Shown here: piece after piece, positions 1-5,218 of the stretch
Numbering within the stretch: the first letter of the stretch is position 1
Layout of the letters: each line of letters opens with the position of its first letter
Source: an uncultured Collinsella sp.
GTDB taxonomy: Bacteria; Actinomycetota; Coriobacteriia; Coriobacteriales; Coriobacteriaceae
DNA length: 6,866 nt
NCBI GenBank assembly: GCA_902465425.1
Contig: CABQNA010000083.1
Coordinates: forward strand, 1-6,866
Direction of reading: 5' to 3'
The notes under the pieces: generated by a model
Told to the model about the DNA's origin: nothing
Databases searched by the model: none
The model's input: the letters and a program-made list of their open reading frames with translations, nothing else
Translations under genes and position numbers: made by a program

Positions 1-180
1 GACCCAAAAGCCGCGTCGCGCGTGCTCGGCATCGCGCGGGTCGTCGCGGCGAATGTGCCGTTCCAGGTTTTGCGTGCTGTTGCCGGCGATAACAACGGCG
101 ACGCCCGCCCGCCGCGCGCAGTCAATCGACTCGCGCGTGACCGGGCAGGCGTCGGCATCAATAAAGAGCGTCCTTGGCAT
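1..180 (-). CDS. UPF0178 (YaiI/YqxD, DUF188) family protein, N-terminal 60 codons, cut by window edge
   Basis: The minus-strand frame opens with ATG at 180-178 and stays open to base 1, so only the first 60 residues are present. The start reads MPRTLFIDADACPVTRESID. The D-A-D-A-C-P signature at residues 8-13 is the hallmark of the UPF0178/YaiI-YqxD family (about 150 residues, PIN-like fold, function not established). The later segment around residues 35-40 (AGNSTQ) matches the family's second strand region (usually VAN/AGN). The ATG directly follows the TAG stop (183-181) of the HdeD-like gene with no spacer. No strong ribosome-binding site is visible apart from a GGTG in the end of the upstream gene, so translation probably depends on coupling to that gene. 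The family call is good. The biochemical role is unknown, and the C-terminal half is outside the window. Confidence 0.88.
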   Translation of the reverse strand, partial: MPRTLFIDADACPVTRESIDCARRAGVAVVIAGNSTQNLERHIRRDDPRDAEHARRGFWV

Positions 181-783
181 CTAGTGCACCAGTTTGCCAA
201 ACTGAATGGCGCGGACAATCAGCGTTACGCCAAACACCAGCAGTGCGGCGCCGCTAAAGATGACGAGCATCTTGGCCGACCACAGCGGATAGATAAACAC
301 GAACATGCCGGCGATGATGGAGAGCGCGCCGCTCAGGATGGCGAGGGCACGGTTGGACGAAAGCTCGGACTCCAGAATGGACATGACACCTTCGACGATC
401 CAGCCAAAGCCGGCCACGATAACCACCATCGTGGTGAGCGTTGCGGTCGAGAAGGCCTGGTTGCGCAGGATTATGACGCCGCCCAAGATAATGAGTAGGT
501 TGGAGATGATGCTCGTCACGCGCCAGCCGGTGGGCAGCAGTGGCTCGAAAACAGCGGTAAACAGCCTGATCGCGGCCGTGATCACAAAGTAGAAGCCCAA
601 GACGGTCGTTAGGAAGACGAGGGACTTGGCGGGCGCAAACAGCAGTGCGATGCCGGCGACGAGCGCCAAGACGCCCGTGATGGCGTAAATCCAGCGCACG
701 GCCTTGACGGCCTTGCCTGCCATGCTTTTCTCGTCAAATCCAAACTGGCTCGATTTTTGGTCATCATTCTTAAAGATGCCCAT
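181..783 (-). CDS. HdeD-family (DUF308) integral membrane protein
   Basis: This is a 200-residue protein with a polar N-terminus of about 28 residues (rich in K, D, Q, S) followed by six hydrophobic segments near residues 31-50, 55-77, 90-107, 114-137, 145-165 and 170-191. Short charged or glycine-rich turns separate them, including conserved-looking glycines (GVLALVAGIALL, LSGALSIIAGMFVF). Size, topology and the repeated helix-pair pattern fit the HdeD/DUF308 family, whose founder in E. coli is an acid-resistance-associated inner-membrane protein. The molecular function is not known, and acid resistance should not be assumed here. The ATG at 783-781 has a good AAAGGAG (795-789) five bases upstream. 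It heads a two-gene unit with the UPF0178 gene, whose start abuts its stop. Its leader contains an imperfect hairpin (821-850). It is transcribed divergently from the nitroreductase. Confidence 0.88.
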   Translation of the reverse strand: MGIFKNDDQKSSQFGFDEKSMAGKAVKAVRWIYAITGVLALVAGIALLFAPAKSLVFLTTVLGFYFVITAAIRLFTAVFEPLLPTGWRVTSIISNLLIILGGVIILRNQAFSTATLTTMVVIVAGFGWIVEGVMSILESELSSNRALAILSGALSIIAGMFVFIYPLWSAKMLVIFSGAALLVFGVTLIVRAIQFGKLVH

Positions 784-820
784 AATGTCTCCTTTCCGTG
801 CGGCGTAAGCCTTGATCGTT

Positions 821-850
821 ACGACCAGTATCGCCTAAAGGCGCTGGCGT
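821..850 (-). other. Imperfect hairpin in the leader of the HdeD-like gene
   Basis: An interrupted inverted repeat is present: ACG (821-823), CCAG (825-828) and CGCCT (832-836) pair with AGGCG (839-843), CTGG (844-847) and CGT (848-850). It has a one-base bulge, a three-base bulge and a two-base apex that would open by at least one pair in RNA. It lies 38 bases upstream of the HdeD-like start codon and is not followed by a T-run, so it is not a terminator. It may be an RNA structure in the 5' leader or an operator; the sequence does not decide. Confidence 0.35.
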
Positions 851-971
851 ATGGGTCGGGGAGGGTGAAACGTAACCAAAAGGCCCCGAATTGTTTCCGT
901 TGTTCCCCACGTCGCGATTTTCTATTCAACAGGTGTAGAACATTGCGGCCCTGTTCGTTATTGCCTACGTT

Positions 972-990
972 TTAGGTTAGATTTTCCTAA
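972..990 (+). promoter_or_regulatory. DtxR/IdeR-type iron box upstream of the nitroreductase gene
   Basis: The 19 bases TTAGGTTAGATTTTCCTAA agree at 15 of 19 positions with the DtxR/IdeR consensus palindrome TTAGGTTAGSCTAACCTAA, including all nine bases of the left end and the complete CCTAA right arm. The four mismatches lie at box positions 10, 11, 13 and 14. The site ends 28 bases before the ATG of the nitroreductase. A possible -10 (TAGATT, 978-983) sits inside it, but I see no convincing -35 partner, so the promoter itself is not assigned. In actinobacteria, DtxR or IdeR with Fe(II) binds such boxes and represses transcription. Iron repression of this gene is therefore a reasonable inference. 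Confidence 0.55.
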
Positions 991-1018
991 GAACAATTGC
1001 CCGAAATTGGGGGTCCCT

Positions 1019-1690
1019 ATGAACGAAACAGTTCCCGCGGCGCCGTCTAGCGCGGAGTCGATGTCAAAGCAAGGTTGCGAAAAGCTCGGCCTGGACACGT
1101 TTGACGCGCTGGTCCGCCGTGCCCGTACGTGCCGTCGCTTTGACGAGTCCATGCGCGTGCCGCGTGAGTTTTTGCTCGAGCTGGCAGAGCTGGCTCACCT
1201 GGCTCCCTGTGGTGCCAATGCTCAGCGTCTTCGTTTTCATGTGGTGAGCGGTTCCGAGGACTGCGCTCGCGTGTTTGACGAGCTTGCATGGGCCGGCGCG
1301 CTTAAGGACTGGCCGGGTCCTGCCGAGGGTGAGCGCCCGACCGGCTACATCGCGATTCTTGCCGAGCGCGCCGTTCCGGGTAAGCCCGCCGCTCCTATTA
1401 CTGAGGTCGACACGGGCATTGCCGCGCAGACGATGATGCTCGCCGCCCGCAGCGCCACGCCCGAGGTGGCTGCCTGCATGTTCAAGGCCTTTACGCCCCA
1501 CGCGATCGATGCCATGGGGCTCGATAGCGACAAGTATGAGCTCAAGCTGATCATGGCGTTTGGCGTTCCGGCCGAGACGCAGGTGATCGATGCGATCGAT
1601 TCCAACCCCGATGGCTCCATCAATTATTGGCGCGACGAGGCACGGGTGCACCACGTACCCAAGCGTTCGCTCGCCGACGTACTGCTGTAG
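1019..1690 (+). CDS. Nitroreductase-family flavoprotein (FMN, NAD(P)H-dependent oxidoreductase)
   Basis: A 223-residue protein matching the nitroreductase-like FMN-binding fold. Residues 35-41 (ARTCRRF) correspond to the family's RxSxRxF motif that contacts the FMN phosphate. Residues 62-71 (APCGANAQRL) match the A-P-S-x-x-N-x-Q segment. D131-G133 to A143 (DTGIAAQTMMLAA) is the D-x-G-x-A-x-Q-x-M-x-L-A-A helix at the dimer interface, and the C-terminal YWRDEARVHHVPKR (203-216) is typical of one clostridial-type subgroup. The family uses flavin to reduce nitro compounds, quinones or metals; the natural substrate cannot be told. I chose ATG at 1019 because GGGGG (1009-1013) lies five bases upstream; TTG at 1007 would place that stretch inside the gene. 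ATG at 1061 would remove the variable first 14 residues but has a poorly spaced Shine-Dalgarno. A DtxR-like box lies just upstream. Confidence 0.9.
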   Translation: MNETVPAAPSSAESMSKQGCEKLGLDTFDALVRRARTCRRFDESMRVPREFLLELAELAHLAPCGANAQRLRFHVVSGSEDCARVFDELAWAGALKDWPGPAEGERPTGYIAILAERAVPGKPAAPITEVDTGIAAQTMMLAARSATPEVAACMFKAFTPHAIDAMGLDSDKYELKLIMAFGVPAETQVIDAIDSNPDGSINYWRDEARVHHVPKRSLADVLL

Positions 1691-1722
1691 TTGAGCGTCA
1701 CCGCGGTGTGATCCGGCGGTAA

Positions 1723-1757
1723 ACCACCACAAAGGTACCTGTCCCCTTTGCGGTGGT
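1723..1757. repeat. REP-like hairpin element (GGGGACAGGTACC type)
   Basis: The arms ACCACCACAAAGG (1723-1735) and CCTTTGCGGTGGT (1745-1757) are inverted repeats, 12 of 13 pairs matching, around a nine-base loop. On the minus strand the core reads AAAGGGGACAGGTACCTTTG. The GGGGACAGG(T/C)ACC core is, from memory, a recurring dispersed motif in many bacterial genomes, often linked with REP-associated tyrosine (Y1) transposases; no such transposase is in this window. It lacks a following T-run, so a terminator role for the nitroreductase gene is unlikely on the plus strand. It ends only five bases before the Shine-Dalgarno of the first phosphatase gene (AGGAGG, 1763-1768), so it would form a stem in that gene's leader. 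Confidence 0.6.
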
Positions 1758-1772
1758 GCGAGAGGAGGGCGT

Positions 1773-2315
1773 GTGGCAGATTTGTATTTGGTGCGGCATG
1801 GGCAGACTGAGCTCAACGTGCAGAACATTTTGCAGGGTGGGCACGATTCGCCGCTTACGGCGCGCGGGCGCGAGCAGGCGCTGGCGACGCGCGCGGCGTT
1901 TGAGGCGCGTGGCGTGACCTTTGACCGTGTGTATTCCTCCCCGTTGGGCCGGGCGCGGCGTACGGCTGAGCTAATTGCTGGCGAGGGCTGCTCGATAGAG
2001 CTGGTCGATGACCTACGCGAGTGGCATTTGGGCTCGCTGGAGGGCACATCAAATCGCGATATGCCGCCGCAGCCCTGGGGTGATTATCCGGTGGCCTTTG
2101 GTGGCGAGTCTGAAGTGCAGCTCCAGTCGCGTATGGTCGCGGTGCTGTCGCGCATCATGGCCAGGCCGCAGCACGACTGCGTGCTGGCGGTTTCCCACGG
2201 CTCAGCCTGCCAGGAGTTTCTTGAGTATGTGACTGGCAGGGGAGAGCTACCCGACAACGGAGCCGTGCTTCATTTTGGCTATTGCGACGGGGCGTTTTCG
2301 CTCCTTGATTGGTAA
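1773..2315 (+). CDS. Histidine phosphatase family protein (phosphoglycerate-mutase-like), first of a tandem pair
   Basis: A 180-residue branch-1 histidine phosphatase. The LVRHGQT motif at residues 6-12 provides R8 and the phosphorylated H9. SSPLGRARRTAE (55-66) carries the second phosphate-binding arginine, R60. LREWHLG (81-87) carries the acid E83, and SHGSA (141-145) carries the second histidine, H142. The catalytic set is therefore complete. Length is close to the minimal GpmB/CobC/PhoE-type enzymes rather than the 230-250 residue glycolytic mutase, so a phosphatase is more likely than a mutase. Substrate is unknown; alpha-ribazole phosphate, sugar phosphates or phosphoserine are all possible. 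The GTG start at 1773 follows AGGAGG (1763-1768) by four bases. A REP-like hairpin sits immediately upstream, and the next paralogue begins 17 bases after the stop, so the two are probably one transcript. Confidence 0.9.
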   Translation: MADLYLVRHGQTELNVQNILQGGHDSPLTARGREQALATRAAFEARGVTFDRVYSSPLGRARRTAELIAGEGCSIELVDDLREWHLGSLEGTSNRDMPPQPWGDYPVAFGGESEVQLQSRMVAVLSRIMARPQHDCVLAVSHGSACQEFLEYVTGRGELPDNGAVLHFGYCDGAFSLLDW

Positions 2316-2332
2316 CGAACGAAAGGACCCCT

Positions 2333-2968
2333 ATGAATAAAGATCTGTATCTGGTCCGTCATGGACAGACGATATTCAACCTCAAGCGTATCATTCAGGG
2401 GTGGAGTGACTCGCCGCTTACGCAGTTGGGTTGCGACCAGGCGGCGCGCGCCGGCATGTTTTTACGTGCGTGCGGCATTGAGCCCGATCATGCCTACGCC
2501 TCCACGCTTCATCGCACCGAGCAGACTATCGCCAACCTGTGGCCGGGCTTGGCGTACGAGCGCCTGGACGGTCTGCGTGAGTGGTTCTTTGGCGACTTTG
2601 AGGCCGAGCGCGTGATGCTTATGCCCGAGCGCCCGTGGCGAGATTTCTATCGTCAGTTTGGCGGCGAGAGCCAGATGCAGGTGCGCGAGCGCATGGCGGC
2701 GACGATAACCGATCTTATGCGACGTCCGGACCACGAGTGCGTGCTCGCGGTGAGCCATGGCTCGGCTATCAAGGAGTTTTTGGACCACGTGCGGGGCGCG
2801 GCGGCAGACGAGCGCGAACGCGTGCCGGGCAACTGCTCAGTGCTGCATTTTGCGTTTGACGATACGGCCGATACGTTTGAACTTGTCGAAGTCTTTACGC
2901 AGGAGGATTACGCGCGCGAGCTGGGGCTTGAACCACTTGTGGCGGCAGCAGGCCCGCAACGGGGATAA
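2333..2968 (+). CDS. Histidine phosphatase family protein, second of the tandem pair
   Basis: A 211-residue paralogue of the preceding gene. It shares the blocks DLYLVRHGQT, DSPLT, LREW, FGGES, CVLAVSHGSA and EFL, which points to an old tandem duplication. Catalytic residues are intact: R9 and H10 in LVRHGQT, R61 in STLHRTEQT (57-65), E83 in LREWFFG, H142 in SHGSA. It differs by a 10-15 residue insertion before the last strand (about 155-168, AAADERERVPGN) and an extra C-terminal tail of about 25 residues ending AAAGPQRG. The ATG at 2333 is preceded by AAGGA (2323-2327) five bases away. An in-frame start at 2309 would overlap the upstream gene and lacks support. Substrate is unknown, and the two proteins could act as a pair or on related substrates. 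A strong terminator follows at 3012-3060. Confidence 0.9.
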   Translation: MNKDLYLVRHGQTIFNLKRIIQGWSDSPLTQLGCDQAARAGMFLRACGIEPDHAYASTLHRTEQTIANLWPGLAYERLDGLREWFFGDFEAERVMLMPERPWRDFYRQFGGESQMQVRERMAATITDLMRRPDHECVLAVSHGSAIKEFLDHVRGAAADERERVPGNCSVLHFAFDDTADTFELVEVFTQEDYARELGLEPLVAAAGPQRG

Positions 2969-3011
2969 CGCGAGCGTGGCGGCACGGGTCGCTGGCATAA
3001 CTTCTCGACGC

Positions 3012-3060
3012 AAAAGGGGCGGAGATGCATGTACCTGCTGCATCTCCGCCCCCTGTTTGT
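3012..3060. terminator. Bidirectional intrinsic terminator between convergent genes
   Basis: A perfect 14-bp stem, GGGGCGGAGATGCA (3016-3029) with its complement at 3039-3052, encloses a nine-base loop. On the plus strand it is followed by CTGTTTGTT, a broken U-tract; on the minus strand it is followed by TTTTG (from AAAA at 3012-3015). It lies 47 bases after the second phosphatase stop and beyond the stop of the minus-strand DUF1015 gene (3098-3100), so it plausibly ends both convergent transcripts. Confidence 0.85.
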
Positions 3061-3097
3061 TGAGCTGCCGATTTTTGTGCTGCGCGGTCTGGTCTTG

Positions 3098-3781
3098 CTA
3101 GAACCGCGCGACTTGGTGCGTGAGCAGACCCGTCGGAACCTGCGGTGCGCCGCCGCTGACCTGCGCAGCGGGGAAGAGCACGGCAACGGTAAAGTTGAAC
3201 GGCTCCTTGCCGGTGTACGTTCCGGCGGAACGGGCCTCATCGGCCAGGAGCTGTGATGCCTCGACTAGTGCGGCAGCGTAGGCAGGGTCGTCGGCCAGTG
3301 CCGGCTCCGGCGCCTGGTCGAGCATGGCACGGATGGCGCCGACGGCGTCCTCGCGCTTGACCTCCCACACGCGGTGCGTAATACCCGCGGGGTCGGTGAC
3401 GGCGTAGAGCGAGGCGCCCTCTTTGGCAGCGCCCAGGATGATGTCCATGACGGGCGACGCCTCGTAGGCGAGCGACACGGGGCGCGGCTGCACCTTGAGC
3501 TCGGCGATCGCGCGCGCGGCGGCGGCCACGTCGGCGCTGGCATCGCCCTTGCCGCCCGCAAGTACACTCGTCGGGCAGATCGCCACAACGCCCGTCACGC
3601 GTCCCGGCTCGCCCGAGCATTCGTACACGTAATACGCCGCACCTGGGTCCTTAAGCATCAGGCCATCGGCAATGGCTCCGCGCAGAGCATCGTTGCCGCT
3701 CAGGATGCTGCCCATTGCAGGCAGCGCCTCGAGCACGCGGTCCTGAGCCGGGCGGATGCAGGGAAACGGAAGTGCTTTCAT
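3098..3781 (-). CDS. Short DUF1015-family protein lacking the usual HH motif
   Basis: A 227-residue protein. Several blocks resemble the DUF1015 family in order: an N-terminal strand LPFPCIRPAQDRV (4-16), AYYVYEC (49-55) followed by GRVTGVVAIC (60-69), HRVWEV (136-141), a helix after LDQAPEPALADD (154-165), and a late FTVAVLFPAAQV (197-208) with VPTGLLTHQV (215-224) like the family's LPTHR segment. Usual DUF1015 proteins are about 400 residues and contain IADGHHR; here the matching place reads ALADDPAYAAA with no histidines, and the remainder is compressed. Function of the family is not established, but it often sits beside serC and serA in clostridia, which supports the call. The ATG at 3781-3779 has AGGA (3791-3788) six bases upstream. 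The 39-bp gap to the M20 gene suggests co-transcription. The family assignment is by eye and moderate. Confidence 0.6.
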   Translation of the reverse strand: MKALPFPCIRPAQDRVLEALPAMGSILSGNDALRGAIADGLMLKDPGAAYYVYECSGEPGRVTGVVAICPTSVLAGGKGDASADVAAAARAIAELKVQPRPVSLAYEASPVMDIILGAAKEGASLYAVTDPAGITHRVWEVKREDAVGAIRAMLDQAPEPALADDPAYAAALVEASQLLADEARSAGTYTGKEPFNFTVAVLFPAAQVSGGAPQVPTGLLTHQVARF

Positions 3782-3820
3782 GGGCGGTCCTAACGCACGA
3801 GTCGGTTTGTTCGCGGCTTA

Positions 3821-5041
3821 TTATGCCCCAACTTGGCCGCTCGCGTCCCAGAGCACGTTATCGGCGAGCGCGATGAGCACGTTCTGACAACGAACGATAT
3901 CGGCGTGGGGCACATATTCGTTGGGCTTGTGCGCGAGCGCGAGCGACCCGGGACCGTAGCTCATGCAATTGCGGTTACCTGTCTTGCCGGCGATGACGGC
4001 GGTGTCGGTGTAGCCGGTAAAGAAGCCGACGGTCGTGTCCGCGCCCGTCACGTCATCGGCGGCACGCTTGAGCGCTGCTAGAAGGGGAGAGTTTGGGTCG
4101 CGCTCGATGGCGGGGCGGTCGCCCGTCACGACGTAGCTGCCGTGGCAACCGGGAACGGCGGCTTCGGCGCCGGCGATGGCCTGCTCTACCATGCGCGTTA
4201 CGGCGGCCGTATCGGTCGGCGGGGTCAGGCGCATGTCGACCCAGACTTTGGCGCGGTCGGGTACGACGTAGGGGCGATATCCGCCCTCGATTTGGCCGAA
4301 CGTGATGGTCGAAGGCCCCAGCTCATCGTGCGCGGGCAGCGCCACAAACGCGCGACGGAGCGAACACACGACCTCGGCCATGGCGGCGACGGCATCCGCG
4401 CCCTTCCAGGGCTGGCTTGCATGCGCCGTCACGCCATCCATTTCAATCTCGAACCACGTACGCCCCTTGTGCGCCACCTGGATCTGTCCGTCGGTGGGCT
4501 CGGTGTCCAGCACCCATTCGCGTGAGCCGACCCAGCCAGCATCGATCGCGGCCTCTGAGCCACGCATAAAATCTTCCTCGTCGACCGAGCAGATGAGCGA
4601 AAAGCCGCGGCGGGGCAGCGCGCCATCCGCTACCACGCGCTCGAGCGTATAGACCAGTGCGGCAATGGCGCAGGCCAGGCCACCCTTCATGTCGCAGGCG
4701 CCACGGCCATAGAGTTTGTCGTTACGCACAACCGCCCCGAGTGGCGGCGTGTTTGCGTCCCAGCCATCGCCCAGCGTAACGGTATCCATATGGCAGATAT
4801 AGACGAGCCGTGGCTCGTCGCTCAGTCCCGGCACGGTGACCATAAGGTTGCGGCGCCCGGGCAGCACCTCGAGTTCCTCAACCTGCACGGCATGGAGCAC
4901 CGGATGGCTCAGCTGCGCCAACCGTTCCTCAACCAACGCTTTGATATAGCGCTCAATCTCGTCCTCATACGCACCCGGGTCTGAGCTGTCGATTCGCACG
5001 AGTTCTTGCGTAAGCCGCCAAGCAAAATCTGTATCAACCAT
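3821..5041 (-). CDS. M20 family zinc metallopeptidase/deacylase (ArgE/DapE/CPG2-like)
   Basis: A 406-residue M20 amidohydrolase with complete two-metal residues: H84 and catalytic D86 in CHMDTV, bridging D117 in GRGACDMKGG, general base E155 and ligand E156 in VDEED, D179 in LDTEP, and H371 in LAHKPNE. The dimerisation (lid) domain spans roughly residues 185-300 and contains H207 in TAHASQPWKGADA. Such enzymes hydrolyse N-acyl amino acids, small peptides or succinyl-diaminopimelate; motifs do not settle the substrate, and calling it DapE or ArgE would be overreach. I chose ATG at 5041-5039, with GAGGTG (5050-5045) just upstream. The frame stays open to an ATG at 5188, but the extra 49 codons run through the serA terminator and do not look like protein. 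It sits between serA and the DUF1015 gene. It has its own likely promoter region and no signal peptide, so it is probably cytoplasmic. Confidence 0.92.
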   Translation of the reverse strand: MVDTDFAWRLTQELVRIDSSDPGAYEDEIERYIKALVEERLAQLSHPVLHAVQVEELEVLPGRRNLMVTVPGLSDEPRLVYICHMDTVTLGDGWDANTPPLGAVVRNDKLYGRGACDMKGGLACAIAALVYTLERVVADGALPRRGFSLICSVDEEDFMRGSEAAIDAGWVGSREWVLDTEPTDGQIQVAHKGRTWFEIEMDGVTAHASQPWKGADAVAAMAEVVCSLRRAFVALPAHDELGPSTITFGQIEGGYRPYVVPDRAKVWVDMRLTPPTDTAAVTRMVEQAIAGAEAAVPGCHGSYVVTGDRPAIERDPNSPLLAALKRAADDVTGADTTVGFFTGYTDTAVIAGKTGNRNCMSYGPGSLALAHKPNEYVPHADIVRCQNVLIALADNVLWDASGQVGA

Positions 5042-5067
5042 AGGCACCTCACAGATAGTTAGGTCAA

Positions 5068-5082
5068 CATACAGATTGTATG
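5068..5082 (-). promoter_or_regulatory. Palindrome overlapping a probable -10 box upstream of the M20 gene
   Basis: CATACA (5068-5073) and TGTATG (5077-5082) form a perfect six-base inverted repeat around GAT. On the minus strand it contains TACAAT (5080-5075), five of six bases matching the -10 consensus, 33 bases before the M20 start codon. No good -35 lies at the usual distance (ATGCAC at 17 bp). A separate promoter is expected because a terminator for serA lies between serA and this gene. The overlap of -10 and palindrome suggests a repressor operator, but the repeat is short and could be chance. Confidence 0.4.
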
Positions 5083-5119
5083 CCAAGAAGCGGCTCAGTG
5101 CATTTAATGGAGTGCTCAC

Positions 5120-5156
5120 AAAAACGGGGGCGCCTCTCGTGCGAAAGGCGCCCCCG
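5120..5156 (-). terminator. Intrinsic terminator of the serC-serA transcript
   Basis: The stem CGGGGGCGCCT (5125-5135) pairs perfectly over 11 bp with 5146-5156 around a ten-base loop. Read on the minus strand, it is followed by TTTTTG (from AAAAA at 5120-5124). It lies 63 bases after the serA stop codon. This separates serA transcription from the M20 gene, at least partly. Confidence 0.85.
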
Positions 5157-5173
5157 CGGGCATTCAATGTCAG

Positions 5174-5206
5174 TGACGGGCAGGCCACATGGGGAACTGC
5201 CCGTCA
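5174..5206 (-). other. Second stem-loop directly after serA
   Basis: TGACGGGCAG (5174-5183) and CTGCCCGTCA (5197-5206) form a perfect 10-bp stem with a 13-base loop, starting 12 bases after the serA stop on the minus strand. It has no U-tract, so it is not an intrinsic terminator by itself. It may protect the 3' end of the serA message or act together with the terminator 17 bases further on. Confidence 0.55.
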
Positions 5207-5218
5207 GATCAGCCGGCG

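Noticed and set aside
1007..1018. TTG start for the nitroreductase four codons upstream
   Set aside because: The G-rich ribosome-binding stretch at 1009-1013 would lie inside the gene; ATG at 1019 is properly spaced from it.
1064..2047. Long minus-strand frame of 327 codons across the nitroreductase and first phosphatase genes
   Set aside because: It overlaps two well-supported plus-strand genes and the REP-like element, and reads as arginine- and serine-rich low-complexity shadow sequence.
2309..2332. Upstream in-frame start for the second phosphatase
   Set aside because: It overlaps the end of the first phosphatase gene, and the Shine-Dalgarno AAGGA at 2323-2327 fits ATG 2333.
3082..3109. 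Hairpin GCGCGGT/ACCGCGC over the stop of the DUF1015 gene
   Set aside because: Only seven pairs, a 14-base loop and no U-tract; the stronger terminator at 3012-3060 explains termination.
5059..5077. A second iron box upstream of the M20 gene (TTAGGT at 5059)
   Set aside because: Only the left half-site matches; the right arm is absent.
5042..5188. N-terminal extension of the M20 protein by 49 codons
   Set aside because: It would translate through the serA terminator hairpin, has no protein-like character, and a good Shine-Dalgarno supports ATG at 5041.
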